DNA of 64,000 nt from Massilia sp. Root133 (GTDB lineage: Bacteria > Pseudomonadota > Gammaproteobacteria > Burkholderiales > Burkholderiaceae_D). The stretch is from contig NZ_LMEW01000012.1 in assembly GCF_001426525.1 (NCBI RefSeq), positions 208,332 to 272,331 on the forward strand, in the 5' to 3' direction. The notes under the pieces were generated by a model. That model was not told the DNA's origin, searched no databases, and worked only from the letters and a program-made list of their open reading frames with translations. The position numbers and the translations under genes were made by a program. Below are positions 17,023-25,802 of the stretch, in pieces. Within the stretch, counting starts at the first letter, position 1. Every line of letters starts with the position of its first letter.

Positions 17023-19131
17023 ATGTCCTATCAAGTCCTCGCCCGCAAATACCGTCCCCGGAACTTTGAAACGCTGGTTGGCCAGGAGCACGTCGTCCGT
17101 GCGCTGACCCATGCCTTGCGTACCGGACGGCTGCACCACGCCTATCTGTTCACCGGCACGCGCGGGGTGGGCAAGACCACGCTGTCGCGCATCCTGGCCA
17201 AGTCGCTCAACTGCGTCGGGCCGGACGGCAACGGGTCGATCACGGCCGAACCGTGCGGCCAGTGCGAACCGTGCCGCGCGATCGACGCCGGCCGCTTCGT
17301 CGACTACGTCGAGATGGACGCCGCGTCGAACCGCGGCGTCGACGAGATGGCCCAGCTGCTGGAGCAGGCGGTCTACGCGCCGAGCAATGCACGCTTCAAG
17401 GTCTATATGATCGACGAGGTGCACATGCTCACGAACCACGCCTTCAACGCGATGCTGAAGACGCTGGAAGAACCGCCCGAGCACGTGAAATTCATTCTCG
17501 CGACGACCGACCCGCAAAAGATTCCCGTGACCGTGCTGTCGCGCTGCCTGCAGTTCAACCTGAAGCAGATGCCGCCCGGCCACATCGTGGGCCACCTGGA
17601 AAACATCCTCGGCCAGGAAGGCGTGACGTTCGAACAGCCCGCGCTGCGCCTGCTCGCGCAGGGCGCGCACGGGTCGATGCGCGACGCGCTGTCGCTGACC
17701 GACCAGGCCATCGCCTATGCGGCCGGCGCCGTCACGCTCGACGCCGTGCAGGGCATGCTGGGCGCGCTCGACCAGTCTTATCTGGTCCGCCTGCTCGATG
17801 CGCTCGCGAACCAGGATGGCGCCGACCTGATGGCCGTCGCCGACGAGATGGCCAGCCGCAGCCTGTCGTACAACGGCGCGCTGCAGGACCTGGGCACCCT
17901 GCTGCACCGGATCGCGCTGGCGCAGACCGTGCCGGCCGCACTGCCGGACGACCTGCCGGAACTGGCCGACATCCAGCGTCTCGCCACGCAATTCGATCCG
18001 CAGGAAGTGCAGCTGTATTACCAGATCGCCGTGATCGGCCGCAACGAGATCGGCCTCGCGCCGGACGAGTACGCGGGCTTCACGATGACCTTGCTGCGCA
18101 TGCTGGCGTTCCGCCCCGGACAGGGGGGCGCGGAGCAGGCCGCATCGCCCGCGCCGGCCGCGCTGGCGCGCACGATGCCGCAGGCGGCACCGGCGCGTCC
18201 CGCTGCCGCCGCCGCCGCTGCGCCGGCCGCCGCGGCGCGTCCGGCCGGCCCGGCGGCTTCCGCGGCACCCGCATCTGCACCGGCTTCCGCGCCATCCGCA
18301 CAGGGTGCCGGCCGCGCCATGACGTCGGCCCGTGCAGCCCTCGATGCCGCGCTGGAAGCGGCGCGCGCCGGCTCCCGCATGGGTGGCGTGCCACGCCGTC
18401 CGGCACCGGCCGCGGATCCGGCGCCCGCTGCCGCGCCTCCTGCCGCGCCGGCACCGTGGGACCAGGGCGCGCCGAATGGCGCCGCCGCGGCTGCCGCGCG
18501 GACGCAGCCCCAGGCCGCCGCCCAGCCGCAGCCGGCGATGATGCGCCAGGCCGCCCAGGGGCAAGCCGACGAGCAGGCCGTCGCCGACGACGAGCCGCCG
18601 GCCTGGGTCACCGAATTTTCCGACGACAGCGCCGTGGCCATGGACGCCCCGGCAGTCCAGGCGCCGCCCACCCCGGCCCGCGTCGCGACACCGTCCGCGC
18701 CGCCGTACGCCTACGTCGTCACGCCCGTGCCGGCCATCGACTGGGACGGCAACTGGCCCGCGCTGGCCGCCTCGCTGCCGCTGCGCGGCGTGGCGCAGCA
18801 GCTCGCCTTCCAGACCGAGCTGGTCGAGTGCGTGGCCGATGGCGCCGCCGCGACGTTCCGCCTGCGCGTCCCCGTCGACACGCTGCGCGCCAGCGGCAAC
18901 AGCGAAAAACTGTGCGCGGCGCTGCAGGAACGCTTCCCGGCCGTGCGCGTGAACGTCGAGACCGAAATCGCGCCGACCTGGTACACGGCCAGCGCCGAAG
19001 CCAAGGCGCGGCGCGAGCGGCTGCAGCGCGAGGCCGAGGCCACCGTCGATGCCGATCCGTTCGTGCAGGACATGGTGCGCACGTTCGATGCGTTCGTCGT
19101 GCCCGGTTCCGTGCGGCCGATCGCGTCCTGA
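17023..19131 (+). CDS. dnaX: DNA polymerase III subunits gamma and tau
   Basis: 702 aa. The AAA+ domain starts at once (YQVLARKYRPRNFETLVGQEHV), with Walker A GTRGVGKTT at residues 45-53, a four-Cys zinc module (C...CGQCEPC), Walker B YMIDEVHML and a sensor segment. Residues about 370-550 are an Ala/Pro-rich linker. The C-terminal 130 residues form the tau domain that binds the polymerase core. No slippery heptamer of the E. coli kind was seen, so only tau may be made. Confidence 0.96.
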   Translation: MSYQVLARKYRPRNFETLVGQEHVVRALTHALRTGRLHHAYLFTGTRGVGKTTLSRILAKSLNCVGPDGNGSITAEPCGQCEPCRAIDAGRFVDYVEMDAASNRGVDEMAQLLEQAVYAPSNARFKVYMIDEVHMLTNHAFNAMLKTLEEPPEHVKFILATTDPQKIPVTVLSRCLQFNLKQMPPGHIVGHLENILGQEGVTFEQPALRLLAQGAHGSMRDALSLTDQAIAYAAGAVTLDAVQGMLGALDQSYLVRLLDALANQDGADLMAVADEMASRSLSYNGALQDLGTLLHRIALAQTVPAALPDDLPELADIQRLATQFDPQEVQLYYQIAVIGRNEIGLAPDEYAGFTMTLLRMLAFRPGQGGAEQAASPAPAALARTMPQAAPARPAAAAAAAPAAAARPAGPAASAAPASAPASAPSAQGAGRAMTSARAALDAALEAARAGSRMGGVPRRPAPAADPAPAAAPPAAPAPWDQGAPNGAAAAAARTQPQAAAQPQPAMMRQAAQGQADEQAVADDEPPAWVTEFSDDSAVAMDAPAVQAPPTPARVATPSAPPYAYVVTPVPAIDWDGNWPALAASLPLRGVAQQLAFQTELVECVADGAAATFRLRVPVDTLRASGNSEKLCAALQERFPAVRVNVETEIAPTWYTASAEAKARRERLQREAEATVDADPFVQDMVRTFDAFVVPGSVRPIAS

Positions 19132-19203
19132 GCCGGGCTCGTGCCCGCGCCGGTATAAACTGTATAAACGATTTACCCATCCGACTTTTTTGGAGAACAC
19201 ATC

Positions 19204-19530
19204 ATGATGAAAAACCAGCTCGCGGGCCTGATGAAGCAGGCGCAAGCCATGCAGGACAACATGAAGAAGGCGCAGGACCAGCTGGCCCAGATCGAAGTCG
19301 AAGGGCAGTCGGGTGCCGGCCTCGTGAAGGTCGTCATGACGTGCAAGAACGACGTCAAGCGCGTGTCGATCGACCCGTCGCTGCTGGGCGACGACCGTGA
19401 CATGCTGGAAGACCTGGTGGCCGCCGCGTTCAACGACGCCGTGCGCAAGGCCGAAACCACCGCCCAGGAAAAGATGAGCGGCCTGACCGCCGGCCTGCCG
19501 CTGCCGCCGGGCTTCAAGATGCCGTTCTGA
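19204..19530 (+). CDS. ybaB: YbaB/EbfC-family nucleoid-associated protein
   Basis: 108 aa. It has the typical [20 protein letters not shown] coiled start, the central [30 protein letters not shown] strand region and a conserved [20 protein letters not shown] ending. It forms a DNA-binding dimer. The dnaX-ybaB-recR order is widely conserved. Its TGA overlaps the next ATG by one base (TGATG at 19528-19532). Confidence 0.96.
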   Translation: MMKNQLAGLMKQAQAMQDNMKKAQDQLAQIEVEGQSGAGLVKVVMTCKNDVKRVSIDPSLLGDDRDMLEDLVAAAFNDAVRKAETTAQEKMSGLTAGLPLPPGFKMPF

Positions 19531-19820
19531 TGTTTATCGTCACGTTGAACTATACGGCGCCGCTCGATCGCATCGACGCCTACCTGCCGGCGCACCGCGC
19601 CTGGCTGCAGGAGCACACTGCGCGCGGATTGCTCCTGATGGCGGGCCGCAAGGAGCCGCGCGACGGCGGCATTCTCGTCGCCCATGCGGCCGACCGCGCC
19701 GCGCTCGACGCCGCGTTGCGCGACGATCCGTTCGCGCAGGCGGGCCTCGCGACCTATGCGGTGACCGAGTTCATTCCCACCATGACCGCCGAGGCGCTGT
19801 CCGCCTGGCGCGCACAGTAA
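19530..19820 (+). CDS. YciI-family protein
   Basis: 96 aa with the YciI-type ferredoxin-like fold: [25 protein letters not shown] (with the His of the putative active site), [15 protein letters not shown] and [19 protein letters not shown]. The biochemical role of the family is largely unknown. The one-base overlap with ybaB suggests translational coupling inside the dnaX-recR operon, where such a gene is an accessory insertion. Confidence 0.88.
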   Translation: MFIVTLNYTAPLDRIDAYLPAHRAWLQEHTARGLLLMAGRKEPRDGGILVAHAADRAALDAALRDDPFAQAGLATYAVTEFIPTMTAEALSAWRAQ

Positions 19821-19863
19821 GCACCGGCGGAGGCTCGGAGTCCCCGGGGTCCAGGAGTCAATT

Positions 19864-20454
19864 ATGTCCAAATCGCTCGACTTCCTCACCGAGGCACTGC
19901 GCCGCCTGCCGGGCGTCGGGCCGAAGTCGGCGCAGCGCATGGCTTTCCACCTGCTGCAGCACGACCGCGAAGGCGCCGCGATGCTGTCGCGCGCGCTGTA
20001 CCAGGCCGTCGATGCGGTGCATCACTGCGCGATGTGCAATACGTTCTCGGAGACCGAGGTCTGCGACCTGTGCGCCGACGAGCAGCGCGACCGGACACTC
20101 CTGTGCATCGTCGAGACGCCGGCCGACCAGATGATGATCGAGCAGACCCTCACGTACAAGGGCCTGTACTTCGTGCTGATGGGCCGGCTGTCGCCGCTGG
20201 ACGGCATCGGTCCCAAGGACCTGCACCTGGAAAAACTGATCAGTCGCGCGGCCGATGGCGACGTGAAGGAAGTCGTACTCGCCACCAATTTCACCAACGA
20301 GGGCGAAGCGACCGCCCATTACATCAGCGAAATGCTGAAGGCGCGCGGACTCAAGGTCAGCCGCCTCGCGCGCGGCGTTCCCGTCGGGGGCGAGCTCGAG
20401 TACGTGGACGCGGGCACCATCGCGCGCGCCATGCTCGACAGGCGCAGTGCATAA
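19864..20454 (+). CDS. recR: Recombination mediator RecR
   Basis: 196 aa. The helix-hairpin-helix ([20 protein letters not shown]) is followed by a zinc finger with Cys55, 58, 67 and 70, a Toprim domain ([16 protein letters not shown]) and the Walker-B-like C-terminus [17 protein letters not shown]. RecR forms a ring with RecO to load RecA on SSB-coated DNA. It ends the dnaX-ybaB operon. Confidence 0.97.
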   Translation: MSKSLDFLTEALRRLPGVGPKSAQRMAFHLLQHDREGAAMLSRALYQAVDAVHHCAMCNTFSETEVCDLCADEQRDRTLLCIVETPADQMMIEQTLTYKGLYFVLMGRLSPLDGIGPKDLHLEKLISRAADGDVKEVVLATNFTNEGEATAHYISEMLKARGLKVSRLARGVPVGGELEYVDAGTIARAMLDRRSA

Positions 20455-20638
20455 TGGGCCTCCCCACAACGGGGAGCCCTTGCACCGTCACGCAACAGTG
20501 ACGGCATCGTAGCGGCGCCCGACGGCGCCTGCGCGGCCAGGTCGGCTCCCGGCAGCAGGCGGTGTTCGCTTGACAGTGCGCAAACCCGGCGCACCGTCTA
20601 CGCTGCTATCGTGGGGATACTTTGACCGGACCCCAAGC
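20455..20638. other. recR to glycosyltransferase gap with two hairpins
   Basis: Holds GGGCCTCCCC...GGGGAGCCC (20456-20479, one bulged base) right after the recR stop and CCGTCAC-N6-GTGACGG (20485-20504). Neither has a T-run. A good -35 element TTGACA occurs at 20570-20575, but no well-spaced -10 was found. The gap probably contains the promoter of the glycosyltransferase gene. Confidence 0.4.
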
Positions 20639-21802
20639 ATGCATCTCGTCGACATCACGATGTTCTACGCGGCCGAAGGAGGCGGCGTCAGCACCTATCT
20701 GAATGCCAAGGCCCATTGGCTGGCACGGCGCAGCCGCGTCCGGCACACCATCATGAGCTCCAATGTGGAGACATGTGACGACACGGTACCCGCGCTCGTC
20801 AAGATACCGTCGGCCGGCCTGCCGGGTTTCCACGGCTTCCGCATGCCGCTGTCCGTCGAAGGCCCGGCCCGTCTGCTGGAATCGGTCCACCCCGACGTCG
20901 TCGAGGCGGGCGATGCCGGCCACTGCGCCTGGGCCGCGCTGCGCATGCGCCGGCGCTACGGCATCCCGGCCGTCGCGTTCTACCACTCCGACCTGCCGCG
21001 CCTCGTGCAGCCGCGCTTCGGCCAATGGATCGCGCGCGGCACCTGCCGCTACCTCGCCAACCTGTACCGCCAGTTCGACCTCGTGCTGGCACCCAGCCGC
21101 GTCATGGTGCAGCAACTGGATGCGATCGGCGTGTCCGGCGCGGTCCACCAGCCGCTCGGCATCGACAGCAGCGTGTTCCGTCCGCAGCGCCGCGACGAGA
21201 CCCTGCGCGAACACCTGGGCCTCACGCCGGACGCGCGCCTGCTCGTCTACGCGGGCCGCTTCACGCCGGAAAAAAAGCTGCACGTCCTGATCGAAGCCGT
21301 GCGCAAGCTGGGCGATCCGTACCACCTGGTCCTCGTGGGCGGCGGCGGCATGCTGCCGTATTGCGGCCGCGTTACGCACATCCCGTTCCGGCGCGACCAG
21401 CGCCAGCTGGCCCGCCTGCTGGCCAGCTGCGACGTGCTCGTGCACCCGGGCGATTGCGAAACGTTCGGCCTGATCGTGCTGGAAGCGATGGCGTGCGGGC
21501 TGCCCGTCGTCGCCACGAACAAGGGCGGCGTGGCCGAGCTGGTCGACACGGAGACGGGCATCCTGGCGGAGCCGAACCACGTCGACAGCCTGGCCGGCGC
21601 GATCGAGGCCATCTACCAGCGCGACCTCGTCCGCATGGGGCAGGCCGCACGGCGCAGGGCCGTCGAACGCTACGACTGGAACGAGATCCTGCCGCAGGTG
21701 ATCGGCCGCTACGAAGGCCTGCTGCACGGATATCCGTACGCGGCCGCCGACTTCGCCATCGACCTGATCCATGAACGGGAGCGCATCCGTGTCACAGACT
21801 GA
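20639..21802 (+). CDS. GT4-family (GT-B fold) glycosyltransferase
   Basis: 387 aa from ATG 20639, which places the N-terminal strand MHLVDITMFYAAEGGGVSTYL correctly with its glycine-rich acceptor loop; the frame opens further upstream. The donor half has YAGRFTPEKKLHVLIEA, LVGGGGM, and the E-x7-E motif ETFGLIVLEAMACGLPVV followed by GGVAELVD. It probably transfers a sugar from a nucleotide donor to a lipid or glycan at the inner membrane. It overlaps the deacetylase gene by 32 nt, so the two likely act in one pathway. Confidence 0.9.
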   Translation: MHLVDITMFYAAEGGGVSTYLNAKAHWLARRSRVRHTIMSSNVETCDDTVPALVKIPSAGLPGFHGFRMPLSVEGPARLLESVHPDVVEAGDAGHCAWAALRMRRRYGIPAVAFYHSDLPRLVQPRFGQWIARGTCRYLANLYRQFDLVLAPSRVMVQQLDAIGVSGAVHQPLGIDSSVFRPQRRDETLREHLGLTPDARLLVYAGRFTPEKKLHVLIEAVRKLGDPYHLVLVGGGGMLPYCGRVTHIPFRRDQRQLARLLASCDVLVHPGDCETFGLIVLEAMACGLPVVATNKGGVAELVDTETGILAEPNHVDSLAGAIEAIYQRDLVRMGQAARRRAVERYDWNEILPQVIGRYEGLLHGYPYAAADFAIDLIHERERIRVTD

Positions 21803-22997
21803 CTGGTCCCCTGACGAGCACATGCTGTGCGTCTCGATCCACGACGTGGCGCCGGCCACGTGGAGCGATTGCCTGCGTCTCGTGGAAGCCGTGCGCGCCG
21901 TGGCGGACATCCCGCTGACGTGGCTCGTCGTCCCGCATTACCACTTCCGCCCCGAGCAGTCCCTCGCGATGGAAGCCTGCCTGAACGTGGCGCTGGAGCG
22001 CGGCGACGAGCTGGCGCTGCACGGCTACAGCCATCTCGACACGGAGGCGGGCACTGGCGGCCTGCGCGCGCGTTTCCTGCGCAACGTGTACACGCGGCGC
22101 GAGGGAGAATTCGCGGCGCTGACGGAAGCGGAAGCGCGGCGGCGCCTGGAGCTGGGCCTCGACTGGTTCGCGGCGCGCGGCTGGACGCCCAGCGGCTTCG
22201 TGCCCCCGGCCTGGCTGCTGGGCGCGGGCGCCTGGCGGGCGCTGCGTGATGCGCCGTTCGCGTACACGACCACGTTCAGCCATTTTCATTGCCTGCCGGG
22301 GTCGGGCGAGCGACGCCCGGTCGCGCGACCGCAGCGTCAGCAGATGTCGAATGGTGCCGGCGAGGGCGCTGGCGCTCGGCCGGGGTATCGGGGTGACGCC
22401 AGCGCGAGCATCCAGGGCGGCAGCGGGGCGGTCCAGACCGGCACGGGCAACCAGTCTGCCCGAAGCCCCGGCAACAGGCAGTTCGACGCGCGCAATTGGA
22501 CGGGTGCGACCGCCGCGGACCGGCGTCACGATGTGACCGGCCGCGCTGATCCGGCGCCACAAGATCTGCTGGAAGACAAACCGAACCCGGACATCGCGCG
22601 CGCGAGGTCCACACCATTCACGCAAAACAACCGCCACGGCACGCACGCCATCCTGTCGCCGTCGCTCGTGTACGCGGCACGCAACCGCGGCGGGCGCATC
22701 CTGTCGCCGCGCGTCGCGGACGCCACGGCGGCCATGCTGGCGCGCTCGCCGCTCGTGCGCTTCAGCCTGCATCCGCCGGATGCGCGCTATCCGGAACTGG
22801 TCCGTCACATCCAGCGGACGCTGGAACGCCTGCTGGAAAGTCGCGAGGCAGTCACGAAAGCCGAGTTCGCGCGCCGGGTTGCCCAACGCGTTACCAATAC
22901 GGATCCCACCAGCCGCCCCGCCAGTAACCCGGACCCCAGCCATAGTAGCCCGCAGGTGGTCCATAGTGCTGCAGATCGTACTTTGCCCCCAGGCTGA
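21771..22997 (+). CDS. DUF2334/NodB-like polysaccharide deacetylase with an inserted linker
   Basis: 408 aa. The catalytic core has SIHDVAPATW (metal Asp), HGYSHLD (two metal His) and GFVPPAWLLGAGA. After FSHFHCLPGSG (about residue 180) comes a roughly 110-residue Arg/Gly/Ala/Asp-rich stretch without predicted structure, then the fold resumes at HAILSPSLVYAARNRGGRILSPR and ends with FSLHPPDARYPEL. The start is uncertain: ATG 21771, GTG 21789 or ATG 21822. The 3' end overlaps a reverse-strand lipoprotein gene by 107 bp, and the last 35 residues are probably not part of the fold. Confidence 0.82.
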   Translation: MNGSASVSQTDWSPDEHMLCVSIHDVAPATWSDCLRLVEAVRAVADIPLTWLVVPHYHFRPEQSLAMEACLNVALERGDELALHGYSHLDTEAGTGGLRARFLRNVYTRREGEFAALTEAEARRRLELGLDWFAARGWTPSGFVPPAWLLGAGAWRALRDAPFAYTTTFSHFHCLPGSGERRPVARPQRQQMSNGAGEGAGARPGYRGDASASIQGGSGAVQTGTGNQSARSPGNRQFDARNWTGATAADRRHDVTGRADPAPQDLLEDKPNPDIARARSTPFTQNNRHGTHAILSPSLVYAARNRGGRILSPRVADATAAMLARSPLVRFSLHPPDARYPELVRHIQRTLERLLESREAVTKAEFARRVAQRVTNTDPTSRPASNPDPSHSSPQVVHSAADRTLPPG

Positions 22998-23169
22998 GCA
23001 CGCAACTGCGCCACGCATCCGTCTGGGCCGCATAACCCAGCCGGACGCAGGCCGGGCCGTAGACCGCCATCATCCGTTCGACGTCGGCTTGCGCCTGGGC
23101 CGCGCGCTCCTGCGGTGTCGTGCACGCGGCCAGCGTGAGTACCAACCCGATACCCAGCACCCGAATCAT
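22891..23169 (-). CDS. Small lipoprotein with Gly/Tyr/Trp-rich C-terminus
   Basis: 92 aa from the ATG at 23169, chosen because GGAGGAAG lies just upstream; the frame also opens 21 bases earlier. The signal peptide ends in a lipobox (LVLTLAAC^TT). The mature part has a Cys pair (ACVRLG, SCVLSL) and ends GPPAGYYGWGPGYWRGGWW. Function unknown; an outer membrane or periplasmic lipoprotein is likely. It converges with the deacetylase and overlaps its end. Confidence 0.72.
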   Translation of the reverse strand: MIRVLGIGLVLTLAACTTPQERAAQAQADVERMMAVYGPACVRLGYAAQTDAWRSCVLSLGAKYDLQHYGPPAGYYGWGPGYWRGGWWDPYW

Positions 23170-23350
23170 GGCGCTTCCTCCAACCAACACGCGCGTCTTG
23201 CGCGCCTTTCCACAGCTTAGAAGACAGTGCGAGCCTGCGAGAGAGCCTGCTCAATCGCGCACGGGGAACCATCGCGGGTAAGGGTTGTCGCGTACTCGCC
23301 CGCACGTGCAATTTCTGGCAAGATGCCCCTTTTCCAAAGGGATGAGCGGC

Positions 23351-25753
23351 ATGCGACAACGTGGATGGGGCAAATGGGGGCGGCGGGTTGCAGTCGGGGT
23401 CGTGGTGCTGCCGGTGCTCGTCGCGGGCGGCGCCTGGATGGCCTTGCGCGCGAGCCTGCCCGAGCTCGACGGCCAGCATCGTTCGCCGCTGCTGTCGGCG
23501 CCTGTCACCGTGGAGCGCGACGCCAACGGCGTGCCGACCATCAGCGGGGCGAACCGCCTCGACGTCGCGTACGCCACCGGGTTCGTGCATGGCCAGGAGC
23601 GCTTCTTCCAGATGGACCTGCTGCGCCGCAGTGCCGCCGGTGAACTGGCCGAGCTGTTCGGCGCCAAGGCGCTGCCGCTGGACCGCGCGCACCGGCTGCA
23701 CCGCTTCCGCGCCCGCGCCGACCAAGCCGTGCAGCGCATGACGCCGGCCGAGCGCGCGTTCCTCGACCGCTACGCCGCCGGCGTCAACGACGGCCTGAAC
23801 GGCCTGCGTGCGCGCCCGTTCGAATACCTGCTGAGCCGCGCGACGCCGCGTCCGTGGACACCCGCCGATTCGCTGCTGGCCGTGTGGGCCATGTACTTCG
23901 ATTTGCAGGGCAACCAGGAACCGCGCGAATTGGCGCGGGGCTGGCTCGCCGCGCACCTCGATCCGGCCCAGCTGGCCTTCCTGCTGCCGGAGGCGACCCG
24001 CTGGGATACGCCGATGGATGCGGACGCCGTCGCGCTGGCGCCGGCCCCGATTCCGGCCACGGCGCCGGCCTGGTGGGGCCGCAAGGAGAGCGTCCCTGCG
24101 CGCCAGGTGGCGGGGATCGCATTCACGGACGCCGTGGGCAGCAACAACTACGTCATCGCCGGGACGCGCACGGCGAGCGGCGCCGCCATCGTCTCCGACG
24201 ACATGCACCTGGGCCTGCAGTTGCCGAACACGTGGTACCGCCTCGCGCTGCGCTTCCCGGACGCGCAGGGGCAGCCGCGCCGCGTCGTCGGCGTGAGCCT
24301 GCCGGGGACGCCCCCGGCCGTCATCGTCGGCAGCAATGGCCATGTCGCCTGGGCCTTTACCAACAGCTATGCGGACACGCTCGACCTCGTTCGCCTCGGC
24401 CTTGATGCTGCCCATCCCGGCCAGGTACGCACGACGAACGGCTGGGAGACGCCCGTCGCGCACACGGAAACGCTGCTCGTGAAGGGCGAACCGGCGCAGG
24501 CGATGACCGTGCTCGAGACGAGCCTCGGTCCGGTGCGCACCGTCGACGGCGTCCAGTACGCGGTGCACTGGGTCGCGCACGATCCCGGCGCGCTGAACCT
24601 GAACCACCTGAAGCTGGAAGCGTCGACGAACCTCGACGAGGCGCTCGCCGCGGCCGCCGGCGACGGCATCCCGGCGCAGAACGTCGTCCTCGGCGACGAC
24701 CGCGGCGGCATCGCGTGGACCATCGGCGGCGCGCTGCCGCAGCGCGCGCAGGGCGGCCCCAGGGTGTCGTTCCCGCTCGCGGCCGACGGTGCCGTGCCCA
24801 CGTGGAGCGGACTGCTCGCGCCGGCGCAGCATCCGCGCGTCGTCAATCCGGCCGGCGGCCAGCTGGTGACGGCGAACAGCCGCCAGCTCGCGGGCGGGGA
24901 CTCCGGCATCATCGGCGACGGCGGCTTCGACCTCGGCGCGCGCGTGCACCAGTTGAGCGGCAATGTGCGCCGACTGGGCGACAGGACGGACGTGCCGGCC
25001 GCGTTCCAGGCGTCGCTCGACGACCGCGCACCGTTCATCGCCGGCTGGCGCGAGCGCGCCCTGGCCGCGCTGGACGCACGCGCACTGGACCAGCATCCGG
25101 AGCGCGCCGAGTTCCGCCGCCTGCTGGAATCGAGCTGGGACGGCCGCGCGAGCACGACGTCCGTCGGCTACCGTTTGGCGCGCCAGTTCATGTGGTCGCT
25201 GCACGAGCTGCTGTTCGGCGGCGTCGATGCGGAGCTGGCGAAACTCGATCCGAAAGCCAGCATCGTGGTCGCGACGTCGCGCTGGCCGGACGTCGTGGCG
25301 CGCCTGCTGGACGAGCGCCCGGCCGCGTGGCTGCCGGCCGGTTACGCGAGCTGGCAAGACCTGCAGCTGGCGGCCATCGACCGCGCCATCGCCCAGATCA
25401 AGGAAGACGGCACGCCGCTCGCGCAGGCGACGTGGGGCCTGCGCAACACGGCGACGATCGCGCACCCGTTCACGATCGCTGTGCCGGCGCTGCGCCGCTG
25501 GCTCAGCGTCCCGCCGGACCAACTGCCGGGCGATGCCAACATGCCGCGCGTGGCGGGGCCGAAGTTCGGACAGTCGGAACGCCTGACGGTGGCGCCGGGG
25601 CGCGAGGAAGAAGGGCTGTTCGACATGCCCGGCGGGCAGAGCGGGCATCCGCTGTCGCCGTACTTCCTGAAAGGACACGAGGATTGGGTGCGCGGGAAGC
25701 CAACGCCGTTGCTGCCGGGGGCGGTGGTGCACACGCTGAAATTCACGAACTAA
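23351..25753 (+). CDS. Penicillin-acylase-family N-terminal-nucleophile hydrolase
   Basis: 800 aa from ATG 23351, supported by AAAGGG ten bases upstream (ATG 23342 and an upstream frame are alternatives). An N-terminal membrane/signal segment (VAVGVVVLPVLVAGGAWMAL) precedes the alpha subunit (TVERDANGVPTISG, ATGFVHGQERFFQMDLLRR). Autoprocessing should expose Ser264 in DAVGSNNYVIAG as the beta-subunit nucleophile. Members cleave amide bonds in beta-lactams, acyl-homoserine lactones or similar amides; the substrate cannot be told here. Confidence 0.92.
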   Translation: MRQRGWGKWGRRVAVGVVVLPVLVAGGAWMALRASLPELDGQHRSPLLSAPVTVERDANGVPTISGANRLDVAYATGFVHGQERFFQMDLLRRSAAGELAELFGAKALPLDRAHRLHRFRARADQAVQRMTPAERAFLDRYAAGVNDGLNGLRARPFEYLLSRATPRPWTPADSLLAVWAMYFDLQGNQEPRELARGWLAAHLDPAQLAFLLPEATRWDTPMDADAVALAPAPIPATAPAWWGRKESVPARQVAGIAFTDAVGSNNYVIAGTRTASGAAIVSDDMHLGLQLPNTWYRLALRFPDAQGQPRRVVGVSLPGTPPAVIVGSNGHVAWAFTNSYADTLDLVRLGLDAAHPGQVRTTNGWETPVAHTETLLVKGEPAQAMTVLETSLGPVRTVDGVQYAVHWVAHDPGALNLNHLKLEASTNLDEALAAAAGDGIPAQNVVLGDDRGGIAWTIGGALPQRAQGGPRVSFPLAADGAVPTWSGLLAPAQHPRVVNPAGGQLVTANSRQLAGGDSGIIGDGGFDLGARVHQLSGNVRRLGDRTDVPAAFQASLDDRAPFIAGWRERALAALDARALDQHPERAEFRRLLESSWDGRASTTSVGYRLARQFMWSLHELLFGGVDAELAKLDPKASIVVATSRWPDVVARLLDERPAAWLPAGYASWQDLQLAAIDRAIAQIKEDGTPLAQATWGLRNTATIAHPFTIAVPALRRWLSVPPDQLPGDANMPRVAGPKFGQSERLTVAPGREEEGLFDMPGGQSGHPLSPYFLKGHEDWVRGKPTPLLPGAVVHTLKFTN

Positions 25754-25756
25754 GCC

Positions 25757-25793
25757 AACGTCGCCCCCGCCTTCGCGGGGGCGACGTTGTTTT
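25757..25793. terminator. Strong bidirectional terminator
   Basis: A perfect 14-bp stem (25757-25770 / 25775-25788) with a CTTC loop and following GTTTTA lies between the convergent acylase gene and the GGDEF-EAL gene. It begins 4 bp after the acylase stop. Confidence 0.93.
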
Positions 25794-25802
25794 ACTGTGC
25801 GG

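Noticed and set aside
17023..19131. Programmed frameshift in dnaX
   Set aside because: No A-rich slippery heptamer followed by a hairpin was seen near the end of the ATPase part.
22805..25732. 975-aa reverse-strand open frame across the penicillin acylase gene
   Set aside because: It is Arg/His/Ala-rich and antisense to a gene with clear catalytic motifs. Long shadow frames are expected in high-GC DNA.
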